Notes: generated from the sequence alone by a model not told the origin. 55,498 nt of DNA from a bacterium (GCA_030674455.1 JAUSGQ010000028.1:1-55498), one strand, 5' to 3'. Counted from the stretch's first letter, positions 13,359-21,399 are shown. Translations and numbers: made by a program.

Positions 13359-14417
13359 ATGGTCATGCGCACGCGATTCGTTATATCCTCCGGCAACTCG
13401 ATGTCATCAAAACAAGATGGACATCGCCCCATGTTAAACAAGAAAGATTTAACGGGGCACAGAACGGTTCTTTTACACGAAGCAGTAGACAGTCTTTGCA
13501 TAGCGAGTAGCGATGTAGTCGTCGACGCCACCCTCGGCGGTGCTGGGCATGCCAGTGCTATAGCAGAAAAGCTTGGCAAGAATGGCGTGCTTATCGGTTT
13601 CGACCTCGATGAAAGCGCAATTGAGAGAGCAAGAAATGCTCTGAAGGGTAGGCCGATGAGATCGACATCGGCAGGCCAAGCCACGAAATCTCTTGATTCG
13701 CCTGTAGACGGCCCGACTGTTCACTTGGTCAATGCGAATTTCCGCAATCTTCGAGCGGAACTCGAAAAGCTTGAGGTCAAGCAAATTGACAAAGCTTTGT
13801 TCGACCTCGGGTGGAGCGGATACCAACTTGAAGCAGGGCGCGGATTTTCATTTCTCAAAGACGAACCGCTCTCGATGTCTTACGCAAGCGCTCAAGGTAA
13901 ATCTTTGCTCACAGCCGCGACCATCGTCAACGACTGGGCCGAGGAGAGCATCGCCGACATCATTTTTGGATGGGGCGAGGAGCATTACTCGAGGAGGATT
14001 GCAAAGAGGATTGTCGAAGAGCGGGAGAAATCTCCGATTCGCACATCGCTTCAGCTAGCGGAAATAATCCGCAGCGCGGTTCCGCCTGCATATCGCCATG
14101 GCCGGATCCATCCTGCGACGCGCACATTTCAAGCTTTGCGCATCGCGGTCAACGACGAACTTGGCGCTCTCCGGGAAGGACTTGCCGTTGCTTGGCAGAT
14201 GCTTGCGAAGGGAGGCCGCATCGCTGTCATTAGCTTCCACAGCATCGAGGACAGGGAAGTGAAGACTCTGTTTATGGCGTGGGAAAAATCGGGCGAAGGT
14301 AAACGAATTACCAAGTCTCCGATACGGGCCGGCAGGGAAGAGCTTTTAGCGAATCCTCGGGCGCGAAGCGCCAAATTGCGCGTCATCGAAAAACATAAAG
14401 TTCAAATCTACAAATGA
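13359..14417 (+). CDS. rsmH: 16S rRNA m4C1402 methyltransferase RsmH
   Basis: Methylates N4 of C1402 in the 16S decoding centre. 352 residues from ATG 13359, which has GGAGG nine bases upstream. SAM-binding motif VDATLGGAGHA (about 55-65), KALFDLGWSGYQL, then PATRTFQALRIAVNDEL and the C-terminal FHSIEDREVK. Residues about 97-119 are an extra loop encoded around a palindrome (GCCGATG ... CATCGGC, 13652-13672), which makes the protein some 40 residues longer than usual. Second gene of the division cluster. Confidence 0.93.
   Translation: MVMRTRFVISSGNSMSSKQDGHRPMLNKKDLTGHRTVLLHEAVDSLCIASSDVVVDATLGGAGHASAIAEKLGKNGVLIGFDLDESAIERARNALKGRPMRSTSAGQATKSLDSPVDGPTVHLVNANFRNLRAELEKLEVKQIDKALFDLGWSGYQLEAGRGFSFLKDEPLSMSYASAQGKSLLTAATIVNDWAEESIADIIFGWGEEHYSRRIAKRIVEEREKSPIRTSLQLAEIIRSAVPPAYRHGRIHPATRTFQALRIAVNDELGALREGLAVAWQMLAKGGRIAVISFHSIEDREVKTLFMAWEKSGEGKRITKSPIRAGREELLANPRARSAKLRVIEKHKVQIYK
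13652..13672. repeat. Palindrome inserted in rsmH
   Basis: GCCGATG pairs with CATCGGC around AGATCGA, flanked by a further AGGCC/AGGCC. It encodes part of a non-conserved loop of RsmH. Confidence 0.55.
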
Positions 14418-14420
14418 ATA

Positions 14421-14507
14421 CCAATCTACAAATGTCTGCAAATAAACAACACGGAGCATTCATAGGTATTCGTAGTATTCGAATGATTTGTAAATTGGGA
14501 CATATCT
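14421..14507. repeat. MITE-like CCAATCTACAAAT element between rsmH and the ftsL-like gene
   Basis: CCAATCTACAAAT (14421-14433) faces ATTTGTAAATTGG (14486-14498), followed by GACATAT. The same ends recur at 43029-43160 (with ATTCGTAGATTGGGACATAT), and single ends at 3865, 3883 and 34142. About 80-130 bases long with no coding capacity. Confidence 0.6.
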
Positions 14508-14510
14508 AAT

Positions 14511-14900
14511 ATGGGACGAACAAAAACACATAAGCCATCAATATTTCAAGGGCAACTGCAATTCCCCTCTTTTCGGGCGGACATTGCTCTGAATGCGGAA
14601 CATCCTTTTGAAAATGTGGCTTTCAAGACATTTCTGGCAGTTATATTGCTTCTTACTTTTGCATACATATATCTTGTGGGTTCGTCCGCGCTCAACATCA
14701 TCGCGCGCAAGGAAGCGCTCGCGAAGGCCGACCAGGCGGGAGCGGCGATTGGGCGTTTTGAGCGTGAATATTTTGCGGCGTCTCAAAAAGTAATTCCGGA
14801 GGCCGGATTGTCGCTCGGTCTCGTGCCAGTCGCAAAAACTGCATACGTTTATCGGCCGGGCACCGTCGGTCAGGCCAAAGTCACTCATAATGAAATCTAG
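14511..14900 (+). CDS. ftsL: FtsL-like small division protein
   Basis: 129 residues. One membrane segment (about 43-64, FKTFLAVILLLTFAYIYLVG), followed by a heptad-like helix (NIIARKEALAKADQAGAAIGRFEREY) as in FtsL/DivIC proteins of the FtsQLB complex. It stands exactly where ftsL stands, between rsmH and ftsI, and overlaps the ftsI start by 11 bases. Sequence similarity within this family is always weak, so the call leans on topology and position. Confidence 0.65.
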   Translation: MGRTKTHKPSIFQGQLQFPSFRADIALNAEHPFENVAFKTFLAVILLLTFAYIYLVGSSALNIIARKEALAKADQAGAAIGRFEREYFAASQKVIPEAGLSLGLVPVAKTAYVYRPGTVGQAKVTHNEI

Positions 14901-16602
14901 CTTCGTGCGCCGGGCGCGTTTGCTTTCATTTTTATTTATACTCGCGGCGCTGTTACTTGTTGTTCGCCTCTATTTCGTCCAAATTGTTAATGGCAAAGCA
15001 TACGAGCGAGAAGCACAAGGGCAGTACGTGGCACTTTCCTCCGAAAAAGAGGACCGCGGCGGGATTTTCTTGACTAAAAAGGACGGCTCTCTGGTAGTCG
15101 CGGCTGTCATGCAAGCCGGGTGGCGCGTGGCTATCCAGCCGAAACTGCTCGCAAACGCACCCGATGCGTACGAGAAACTGAATCAAATCGTGCCGGTGGA
15201 CAAAGTGAAATATTTCGCGAGTTCCGCAAAGACCACCGACCCTTACGAGGAGGTTGCTTTCAGACTTACGGATGAGCAAGCCGCAAAAATCCGAGAGTTG
15301 CGAATTGCCGGCGTGATACTTGTGCAGGACAAATGGCGGCTCTATCCGGGCGGTTCTCTCGCTTCGCAAACTATCGGCTTTGTCGGATTCCAGGGAGACA
15401 GGAAAGTCGGCGTGTATGGGCTCGAGCGCTATTGGAACGACACGCTGTCTAAGTCTTCAAATGGCCTGTATGTAAATCCTTTCGCGGAAATCTTTACGAA
15501 TTTGGAATCCCTGCTCGCAAGCAATCCGAAGTCGGAAGAGGGCGATGTCATTACATCGATTGAGCCGTTTGTAGAACAGCGATTGGAAGAGACGCTCGAA
15601 CAGGTGATGAAGACATATGAACCGAAAATCGCAGGCGGCATAGTGATGAACCCGCGCACGGGAGAAATTTTGGCAATTGCGGCGCGACCGGATTTCGACC
15701 CGAATACCTACAGCACGGTTTCAAACCCTGCCGTTTTTGGAAATCCTCTCGTAGATAATATTTATGAAATGGGTTCTATCATGAAGCCGCTCACGATGTC
15801 GGCTGCGCTTGATGCCGGCGCAGTTACTCCTGCCACGACATACAACGACAAAGGCTTTGTTATGAAAAGCGGAAAGAAAATATCCAACTATGATTTCAAA
15901 GGACGCGGTGTTGTAAGTATGCAAACTGTTTTGAGCGAGTCTCTAAATACCGGCGCATCATTCGCCGTCGACAAAATGGGACACGAGGTGTTCGCGAGTT
16001 ACGTGCGCGCCTACGGCCTGGGAGAAGCAACCGGCATCGACCTGCCCAACGAAGCTGTCGGACGATTAGGCGCGGTAGAGAATGGCACAGATGTAGATTT
16101 CGCATCCGCTTCATTCGGACAGGGAATCGCGGTATCTCCCATTGAGATGGCGAGCGCGCTTGCGGTACTCGCCAATGGCGGCCGTTTGCCCGAACCGCAT
16201 GTCGTAACCGGCGTTCGATATAAAACGGGAGTGGTCAAAAAAGTGACGTTGCCGGCGCAAAAACAAGTTCTCAAGCCGGAAACCGCGGAAACGATTTCGG
16301 CGATGCTCACTAAAGTGTACGACGACGCGCTTTTAGGGGGAATTCTCAAGCAGGAACATTATTCGATAGCGGCCAAAACCGGCACAGCCCAAATTGCCAT
16401 CCCCGGCGGCGGCGGTTATTACGGCGACAGATACCTGCATTCATTCTTCGGATACTTTCCTTCGCAGGACCCCAAATTCATCGTGTTCCTTTTTGCCCTC
16501 GAGCCGCAGAAGGAAATGTACGCTTCGCATACGCTCGCTAAGCCGTTTCTGGAGATCGCAAAATTCCTGATAAATTATTACAACATCCCGCCGGACAGAT
16601 AG
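14890..16602 (+). CDS. ftsI: Septal penicillin-binding protein FtsI (PBP3)
   Basis: Class B transpeptidase for septal peptidoglycan. 570 residues: membrane anchor (about 12-32), dimerisation region (EKEDRGGIFLTKKDGSLV), transpeptidase with active-site SIMK (Ser296, Lys299), SLN near 351-353 and KTGTAQ near 496-501. SLN rather than SxD separates it from PBP2 (mrdA) at 4319. It ends the mraZ-rsmH-ftsL-ftsI run; murE, mraY and later dcw genes do not follow here. Confidence 0.93.
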   Translation: MKSSFVRRARLLSFLFILAALLLVVRLYFVQIVNGKAYEREAQGQYVALSSEKEDRGGIFLTKKDGSLVVAAVMQAGWRVAIQPKLLANAPDAYEKLNQIVPVDKVKYFASSAKTTDPYEEVAFRLTDEQAAKIRELRIAGVILVQDKWRLYPGGSLASQTIGFVGFQGDRKVGVYGLERYWNDTLSKSSNGLYVNPFAEIFTNLESLLASNPKSEEGDVITSIEPFVEQRLEETLEQVMKTYEPKIAGGIVMNPRTGEILAIAARPDFDPNTYSTVSNPAVFGNPLVDNIYEMGSIMKPLTMSAALDAGAVTPATTYNDKGFVMKSGKKISNYDFKGRGVVSMQTVLSESLNTGASFAVDKMGHEVFASYVRAYGLGEATGIDLPNEAVGRLGAVENGTDVDFASASFGQGIAVSPIEMASALAVLANGGRLPEPHVVTGVRYKTGVVKKVTLPAQKQVLKPETAETISAMLTKVYDDALLGGILKQEHYSIAAKTGTAQIAIPGGGGYYGDRYLHSFFGYFPSQDPKFIVFLFALEPQKEMYASHTLAKPFLEIAKFLINYYNIPPDR

Positions 16603-16638
16603 GGTAGGCACTGGAGTCACTTATCCACATCATAAGAA

Positions 16639-16664
16639 CTCTCGTATTCTTAAGAATATGAGAG
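16639..16664. promoter_or_regulatory. 26-bp palindrome before an HTH gene
   Basis: CTCTCGTATTCTT followed by AAGAATATGAGAG; one central-arm pair is G/T. It ends 9 bases before the ATG of the HTH gene at 16674. A perfect copy lies after the gene at 17009-17034, and the core ATTCTTAAGAAT recurs at the gene's very end (about 16967-16978). Confidence 0.7.
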
Positions 16665-16673
16665 TATGTGGTC

Positions 16674-16973
16674 ATGAGTGGGGAAGGAGAGAAAAGGAAA
16701 AAGGGGCCAAAGAAACTTGAACGGCATTTCAAGGGCGTTTCCAATCATCGTCGCATACAAATACTGCTACTTGTCGCGGAGCATCCCGGAATAAAGCTCA
16801 ACGACATCGCCGATGCCGTTAAAGGAAATATGAAGACAATCTCCGAACACGCGCGGCGTCTTACGATCGCGGGATTGATTGAGAAAACATACGCCGGTTT
16901 ATCTGTTGAACATAAGCTTACGCCATACGGCAAGCAGTTCGTTACCTTTATAAATGCTTTTTCAAATTCTTAA
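16674..16973 (+). CDS. Small winged-helix DNA-binding protein
   Basis: 99 residues. A basic N-terminus (GEKRKKGPKKLERHFKG) precedes a MarR/ArsR-like winged helix: RRIQILLLVAEHPGIKLNDI, then GNMKTISEHARRLTIAGLI, and a wing VEHKLTPYGKQF. ATG 16674 is preferred over a GTG two codons upstream. The gene is bracketed by 26-bp palindromes of one sequence family (16639-16664, 17009-17034). Ligand and targets are unknown; autoregulation through these palindromes is an inference. Confidence 0.7.
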   Translation: MSGEGEKRKKGPKKLERHFKGVSNHRRIQILLLVAEHPGIKLNDIADAVKGNMKTISEHARRLTIAGLIEKTYAGLSVEHKLTPYGKQFVTFINAFSNS

Positions 16974-17008
16974 GAATGTAAGAATGGAGAAAAGTTAAGC
17001 TAGAAGAC

Positions 17009-17034
17009 CTCTCGTATTCTTAAGAATACGAGAG
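17009..17034. repeat. 26-bp perfect palindrome after the HTH gene
   Basis: CTCTCGTATTCTT followed by its exact reverse complement AAGAATACGAGAG. It matches the palindrome before the same gene (16639-16664). Confidence 0.75.
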
Positions 17035-17137
17035 TATATGAAGCAGGGACATCGGAGTGCGAACGTATCTCTAGAGTGGAATATCTCTGATTTTTGGGTA
17101 TCATCTCGAGTGTAGGCAGCGATAATACGTGTGGTTG

Positions 17138-17209
17138 GGCTCTATCGTCTAATGGTTAGGACGAAAGCTTCTCAAGCTTTAAATCCGGGTTCGATTCCCG
17201 GTAGAGTCA
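17138..17209 (+). tRNA. tRNA-Glu (anticodon CTC)
   Basis: Acceptor GGCTCTA/TAGAGTC, D-arm GTCTAATGGTTAGGAC, anticodon stem AAAGC/GCTTT with loop TTCTCAA, T-loop TTCGATT. No encoded CCA. Decodes GAG. Confidence 0.92.
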
Positions 17210-17259
17210 CAAAAAATGAAGGGATGGGGATATTCGAACGTTGCATTTTCCAGACGGTG

Positions 17260-17265
17260 TATAAT
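17260..17265 (+). promoter_or_regulatory. -10 box of the repeated leader
   Basis: TATAAT preceded by TG, 8 bases before the ATG of the small leader frame at 17274 and 13 bases before the leader's inverted repeat. Transcription would therefore begin at the 5' edge of the structured element. Confidence 0.5.
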
Positions 17266-17273
17266 GCGCACAT

Positions 17274-17374
17274 ATGAATCCCGTTAGAAGCCTTCTTTCG
17301 GAAGTTCATACAACAGGACAAGACGATCAGACAAAAATCAACATTACTTATTGTGGTAAAAGCTTCTAAACGGG
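17274..17374 (+). promoter_or_regulatory. Repeated structured leader (NPVRS element) copy 1, with a small reading frame
   Basis: Arms CCCGTTAGAAGC and GCTTCTAAACGGG close about 95 bases. Inside are a CTTTCGGAAG hairpin and the tract AGACAAAAATCAACATTACTT, whose first 20 bases match copy 2 at 25420 except for one C/T difference. The 3' arm ends directly at the ATG (17375) of the DUF5652-like gene. A 31-codon frame (MNPVRSLLSEVHTTGQDD...) spans the element and stops 6 bases before that ATG. Either a regulatory leader or a mobile palindromic element; the data do not decide. Confidence 0.6.
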
Positions 17375-17629
17375 ATGAACTTATTAAATTACATAAATGC
17401 CGGTAATGGTATGGGGTTTATTCCGGATATTCTTCCGGCGGTTGCCTTGCTTGCCTTGCGGTAGTTATTTTGGAAGGGAATCGCTCTTTGGCATTCCGCA
17501 AAACGCGGAGAGAAGTGGTGGTTTATTGCTTTGCTTGTTATCAACACATTAGGCATCCTTGAAATCATTTATATTTTCTTTATCGCAAAAGTTAAATTTT
17601 CTGAACTGTTTAACGAAACTTCTAAATAG
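17375..17629 (+). pseudogene. DUF5652-like small membrane protein with in-frame TAG
   Basis: The frame reads MNLLNYINAGNGMGF...ILPAVALLALR, then TAG (17462-17464), then LFWKGIALWHSAKRGEKWWF, IALLVINTLGILEIIYIFFI and a polar tail ending at TAG 17627. The two hydrophobic segments with the LWxxAKRGxKWWF and NTLGILEIIY pattern match the DUF5652-type membrane proteins common in CPR genomes. A single amber codon breaks it after 29 codons. It could be a real mutation, a sequencing error in the CTTGCCTTGC repeat, or a translated remnant. Confidence 0.6.
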
Positions 17630-17715
17630 GTACTAAAGGGGGATTTTGATTGCGAATAAGCCGGACTCCTGTTACATTCTTTGGAAGCAAGTCCAACTTG
17701 CTTTGTTTCCGCCCG

Positions 17716-17789
17716 TAGCCCCGACGCATTGGGTCGGGGTCCCGAAGCCGACGCTGGTGGTCGGCTCCCCGATAGAATCGTCGGGGCTG
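17716..17789. repeat. Branched palindrome cluster upstream of tRNA-Lys
   Basis: AGCCCCGAC (17717-17725) pairs with GTCGGGGCT (17780-17788). Inside are AGCCGAC/GTCGGCT (17746-17766), CGAT-AGA-ATCG (17770-17780) and a small TCGGGGTCCCGA. Just before it, TCCGCCCGTAGC duplicates the 5' end of tRNA-Lys (17859-17870). After it, CGGGACTCAGC also occurs downstream of tRNA-Met (about 50590). Confidence 0.5.
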
Positions 17790-17859
17790 AAAAGGTCGGG
17801 ACTCAGCGGGTCAGGAATGTAGGGGTCAGTTTTGTACGTTTGGAAAGGTTTATTCGTAT

Positions 17860-17933
17860 CCGCCCGTAGCTCAGCTGGTTAGAGCGATCGCCTCTTAAGC
17901 GAAAGGTCCCTGGTTCGAATCCAGGCGGGCGGA
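17860..17933 (+). tRNA. tRNA-Lys (anticodon CTT)
   Basis: Acceptor CCGCCCG/CGGGCGG, D-stem GCTC/GAGC, anticodon loop CTCTTAA on a stem with one outer A-A mismatch, T-loop TTCGAAT. No encoded CCA. Decodes AAG. Confidence 0.9.
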
Positions 17934-17939
17934 CTTGAT

Positions 17940-17967
17940 ACAAAAAGAGCACCTGCGTGCTCTTTTT
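17940..17967 (+). terminator. Terminator after tRNA-Lys
   Basis: AAAAAGAGCAC pairs with GTGCTCTTTTT around CTGC; U-rich 3' arm, 7 bases after the tRNA. Classical Rho-independent form. Confidence 0.8.
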
Positions 17968-18095
17968 GTTGCTAAGTCCGGGACGCAGCGCTGTGAGGTC
18001 AACAGTCCGAACCGCGAGTCGTGGTCAGAAAATCTTTGCTGCGACGGCAGCAAAGATATTTGTGACGACAAAAGTCTGGTACGATGTGCGTTGAT

Positions 18096-18179
18096 GGGTA
18101 GGTGGCGGAATTGGTATACGCGCACGGCTTAGGACCGTGTTCTCGAAAGAGATTGCGAGTTCAAGTCTCGCCCTACCCA
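18096..18179 (+). tRNA. tRNA-Leu (anticodon TAG)
   Basis: Acceptor GGGTAGG/CCTACCC, anticodon stem CACGG/CCGTG with loop CTTAGGA, long variable arm TCTC-GAAA-GAGA, T-loop TTCAAGT. No encoded CCA. Decodes CTA. Confidence 0.92.
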
Positions 18180-18225
18180 CAAGAAGGAATAAGTTGCAGC
18201 AATCGTGTGCTACACTATTTTTGTT

Positions 18226-18636
18226 ATGCGCAGATATGCTCAAACGCTGGCCGTTGTTGCTTTGACGATTCTTGTGATGGCACCAGCGGTTGCGAGTGCC
18301 GCGTGGACCGACCCTATCGTTCGATGTACCGGAGTCCTGGGTGACCATCCGTGCACAGTCTGCGACATAGCAAAAACAGCGCAGAATCTTTTGAACACTG
18401 CTATCTATGTTGCGATATTCCTATCTTCCGGGCTTTTTGCTTGGGCCGGAATCATATACGTTACCAACGTCGCCAATCATGGAGAAATAAATAAAGCCAA
18501 AACCATTTTTGCTAACGTTATTATTGGTCTCGTTATTATTATGGTCTCGTGGCTGGTCATAGACACGCTTATGAAGACTCTGGTAAGTGGCCAAGACGGA
18601 ACGAGCGAATTTGGACCGTGGAATCAAGTGTGCTAG
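18226..18636 (+). CDS. T4SS pilin-like (Mbov_0395/VirB2-type) membrane protein
   Basis: 136 residues from ATG 18226. Signal peptide with ASA-A cleavage pattern (about residues 1-26), then a short Cys-containing loop (CTGVLGDHPCTVCDIAKTAQ) and two membrane segments (AIYVAIFLSSGLFAWAGIIYV; TIFANVIIGLVIIMVSWLVI). This is the layout of the small pilin-like proteins called Mbov_0395 or T4SS_pilin, frequent in CPR genomes. No other secretion-system gene is nearby. Surface or envelope function is inferred from topology only. Extended -10 TGCTACACT lies 9 bases upstream. Confidence 0.65.
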   Translation: MRRYAQTLAVVALTILVMAPAVASAAWTDPIVRCTGVLGDHPCTVCDIAKTAQNLLNTAIYVAIFLSSGLFAWAGIIYVTNVANHGEINKAKTIFANVIIGLVIIMVSWLVIDTLMKTLVSGQDGTSEFGPWNQVC

Positions 18637-18674
18637 TTCAGTATTCAGTATTCTGTATACAGTATTTAGTATGA

Positions 18675-18697
18675 ACTTGGGGGTGAAACCCCCAAGT
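18675..18697. repeat. Palindromic hairpin with GAA triloop, second identical copy
   Basis: Identical in sequence to 45-67 (ACTTGGGGGT-GAA-ACCCCCAAGT). It lies between the pilin-like gene and glmS, after a run of degenerate CAGTATTC-type short repeats (18641-18672). Confidence 0.75.
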
Positions 18698-18775
18698 AGA
18701 ACCCCAAGTTAATTGATTCTGGAGCGGCTTCGAGCAAGTTCGTTATTTGGCTTAAATGTGATAAATTAGACGCTT

Positions 18776-20602
18776 ATGTGCGGTATTTTTGCCTACACGG
18801 GGAAGAAAGGAAAGAACGCGAGCGGAGTTCTCTTAAAGGGACTTCTCTCTTTGGAATACCGCGGATACGACTCGGCGGGCATATATCTCCCCGAAAGAGG
18901 AAGCGTTAAAACGCCCGGGGCGGTGGCGGAACTCCGAAAAAAGATACCGAAAGATTTCAAAGGCAAAAGCGGCATTGCGCATTTGCGGTGGGCAACGCAC
19001 GGCGAACCGACAGAGAAAAACGCGCACCCACATGCGGATTGCGAGGGCGAGGTATGGGTTGTCCACAACGGAATCATCGAGAACTTCAGGGAGCTGAAAG
19101 AAAAACTTGGACAGCGCGGACACAAATTTAAATCCGATTCCGACACGGAGGTGATAGCGCACCTTGTCGAAGAGCATTTGACGACAGGCATTGGATTTGA
19201 AAAAGCGGCCCTTGCGGCGCTCAATGATATCCGCGGCACCTACGGCATCGCTCTGCAATACAAAAAAGAGCCCGACAGAATAATTGCCGCGCGCATGGGC
19301 TCACCGATAGTCCTCGGCCTCGGCGCCGGCGAGCATTTCATCGCGTCAGACCCATCGCCAATCCTTCCGCATACGCGCAAAGTGGTCTTTTTGGAAGACG
19401 GCGAAGTTGCCGTTATCACGCCGGAGAAGCACAGAATATTTAAACTTGATGCGACCGACGTGAAGCGTAAGGCGACCAAAATTGACTGGAGCGCGGAAGA
19501 GGCGCAAAAAGGCGGATACGAGCATTTCATGCTGAAGGAGATAATGGAGGGTCCGGAGGTCATAGAAAACACCTTGCGAGGCCGGCTCATCCCCGCAAAG
19601 GGGCTCGCGAAGCTGGGCGGTCTTGAAGGTGTTACAAAACAGCTTGAAAAAATAGAGCGCATTATCATCGTCGCGTGCGGCACCGCGTATTACGCAGGAC
19701 TCGTCGGCGAATACATGCTCGAGGAACATGCAGGAATCCCCGTGGAGGTAGAGCTTGGAAGCGAATTTCGTTATCGAAAACCCGTCGTAAACGAGCGCAC
19801 TGCGGTTCTCGCTATTTCGCAATCGGGAGAGACCCTAGATACTCTCGAAGCCGTGCGGGAAGGGAAGCGGCGCGGCGCGCTTACGCTCGGCATCGTCAAC
19901 GCCGTCGGTTCTACCATCGCAAGAGAAACGGATGCCGGAGTTTACAACCACGCCGGTCCCGAAATAGGAGTTGCGTCCACCAAGGCATTCATTTCGCAAT
20001 TGACGGCGCTCGCGCTTCTTACGCTCTTTCTCGGCCGACAGCGCGGAATGACAGCGCAAGAAGGGAAGAAAATTGCCAAGGAATTGCAGGCGCTTCCCGC
20101 GAAGTTGGCGAAGCTTTTGGAACGAAAGGAAGGTATCGCGTCGCTCGCGAGAAAATATTCCGACAGTCGAGATTTTCTATTCCTCGGTCGGCGATACAAC
20201 CTGCCCGTGGCTTTCGAGGGCGCGCTGAAGCTGAAGGAGGTTTCTTACATTCATGCCGAAGGATGCGGGGCGGGCGAGATGAAGCATGGCCCCATTGCGA
20301 TGATAGACGAGAAATTCCCAACAATGGCCATTGCGACTAAAGACAGCATGTATGAAAAACTGATATCCAATATCCACGAGATAAAAGCGCGTAAAGGACA
20401 TGTTATTGCTGTTGCGACCGAGGGCGATAAGGAAATCGCAAAGCTTGTCGACGACGTAATGTATGTCCCAGAGACGCTAGAAATGCTCTCGCCGATTTTA
20501 AACGTCGTTCCGCTCCAGCTCTTCGCCTATTATTTCGCCAAAGGAAAAGGCCTCAATGTCGACCGTCCCAGAAATCTCGCAAAGTCGGTTACTGTTGAGT
20601 AA
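18776..20602 (+). CDS. glmS: Glutamine-fructose-6-phosphate aminotransferase
   Basis: First step of UDP-GlcNAc synthesis: fructose 6-phosphate plus glutamine to glucosamine 6-phosphate. 608 residues, normal length. N-terminal Ntn amidotransferase with Cys2 (MCGIFAYTG) and HLRWATHG; two SIS domains (IIIVACGTAYYAGLVGEYML, AISQSGETLDTLEAV; later FLFLGRRYNLPVAFEGALKLKE) and the conserved C-terminus NLAKSVTVE. No glmS ribozyme is evident in the 139 bases upstream. It supplies the wall pathway represented here by the MurF-like, ddl, PBP2 and ftsI genes. Confidence 0.96.
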   Translation: MCGIFAYTGKKGKNASGVLLKGLLSLEYRGYDSAGIYLPERGSVKTPGAVAELRKKIPKDFKGKSGIAHLRWATHGEPTEKNAHPHADCEGEVWVVHNGIIENFRELKEKLGQRGHKFKSDSDTEVIAHLVEEHLTTGIGFEKAALAALNDIRGTYGIALQYKKEPDRIIAARMGSPIVLGLGAGEHFIASDPSPILPHTRKVVFLEDGEVAVITPEKHRIFKLDATDVKRKATKIDWSAEEAQKGGYEHFMLKEIMEGPEVIENTLRGRLIPAKGLAKLGGLEGVTKQLEKIERIIIVACGTAYYAGLVGEYMLEEHAGIPVEVELGSEFRYRKPVVNERTAVLAISQSGETLDTLEAVREGKRRGALTLGIVNAVGSTIARETDAGVYNHAGPEIGVASTKAFISQLTALALLTLFLGRQRGMTAQEGKKIAKELQALPAKLAKLLERKEGIASLARKYSDSRDFLFLGRRYNLPVAFEGALKLKEVSYIHAEGCGAGEMKHGPIAMIDEKFPTMAIATKDSMYEKLISNIHEIKARKGHVIAVATEGDKEIAKLVDDVMYVPETLEMLSPILNVVPLQLFAYYFAKGKGLNVDRPRNLAKSVTVE

Positions 20603-20638
20603 GGTCACTCATCGCGTTTCTCAATTGTGACAGCTCAT

Positions 20639-20664
20639 CACTAGGGCGATATATCGCCCTAGTG
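20639..20664. repeat. 26-bp perfect palindrome with CGATATATCG core
   Basis: CACTAGGGCGATA followed by its exact complement. The core AGGGCGATATATCGCCCT also occurs at 36015-36036 and, with small changes, at both ends of the TrpR-like gene (45744-45769, 46188-46209). It sits between the convergent glmS and HAD genes. Confidence 0.8.
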
Positions 20665-20736
20665 GGATGTCCATTTATATTGTATAGAATAGATATGACG
20701 TTTAGAGATGCGGCCGCATATGCTACAGCAATACCA

Positions 20737-21390
20737 TTACCGAGTAGTTCTATCGATGAGAGCGATTACGTCGTCCATTGAAAAGGCATACGCGTCGGCT
20801 CCGTCTTGTTCATATCCCGGCAACAGATTTCCGCGGTAGCCAATGGTAAACGCTCCGGAAGCTTTTCCAGCTTGAATTCCGACGTTTGAGTCTTCAAGAA
20901 TAAAACTGCCCTGTGGGTTGGCATTTAAATTCTTAAATGCCTTGAGATATCCGTCGGGTGCCGGCTTGCCTTTCAATTTGGGATTGTCCGGAATAGACAC
21001 GATAGTCCTGATTGATTTACGGAACGAAAGTCTTGGCAGCATTTGGTCAATCCAAATGCGCGAAGATTGAGTCACAATACCAATCGCAATTCCCGCGGCA
21101 ATAAGTTTATCCGCCAGTTTTTCAACACCGAAAGTAATTTTTGAGCGCGCGTATACCGCAAGTGCCATTTCGTCGTATTTTTTTAATATTTCGTCGCGGC
21201 TGACGCGTGACCCATTTGACAGTGCGAGAGAAACGACAGCTTCAACCCCGGCCCCCACGAGGTTCGGCATTTTATCCGCGATTTCTTTTCCAAAGAGGGC
21301 GGGAAAATTCTCGCGCTCGATTTTGTGCCACATAGACTGGCTGTCTATGAGCACGCCGTCCAGGTCAAAAATGAATGCTTTGTTCTTCAC
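20737..21390 (-). CDS. HAD-family hydrolase (beta-phosphoglucomutase/phosphatase type)
   Basis: 217 residues from a GTG at 21390. HAD motif I FDLDGVLIDSQ (nucleophile Asp and acid Asp), motif II IGIVTQSS, motif III Lys in NPKLKGKPAPDGYLKA and motif IV LEDSNVGIQAGKAS. The helical cap between motifs I and II fits subclass I enzymes such as beta-phosphoglucomutase or phosphoglycolate phosphatase. Substrate cannot be assigned. It follows metK on the same strand with 9 bases between. Confidence 0.85.
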   Translation of the reverse strand: MKNKAFIFDLDGVLIDSQSMWHKIERENFPALFGKEIADKMPNLVGAGVEAVVSLALSNGSRVSRDEILKKYDEMALAVYARSKITFGVEKLADKLIAAGIAIGIVTQSSRIWIDQMLPRLSFRKSIRTIVSIPDNPKLKGKPAPDGYLKAFKNLNANPQGSFILEDSNVGIQAGKASGAFTIGYRGNLLPGYEQDGADAYAFSMDDVIALIDRTTR

Positions 21391-21399
21391 CCTTCTATT

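Noticed and set aside
18600-18775. glmS ribozyme or riboswitch before glmS
   Set aside because: The 139-base gap holds only degenerate repeats, one GAA-loop palindrome and a weak promoter; no ribozyme core is visible.
20695-20781. Small plus-strand frame of 28 codons after glmS
   Set aside because: It overlaps the 3' end of the minus-strand HAD gene, has no recognisable features and could arise by chance, although a TATAGAAT-like stretch precedes it.
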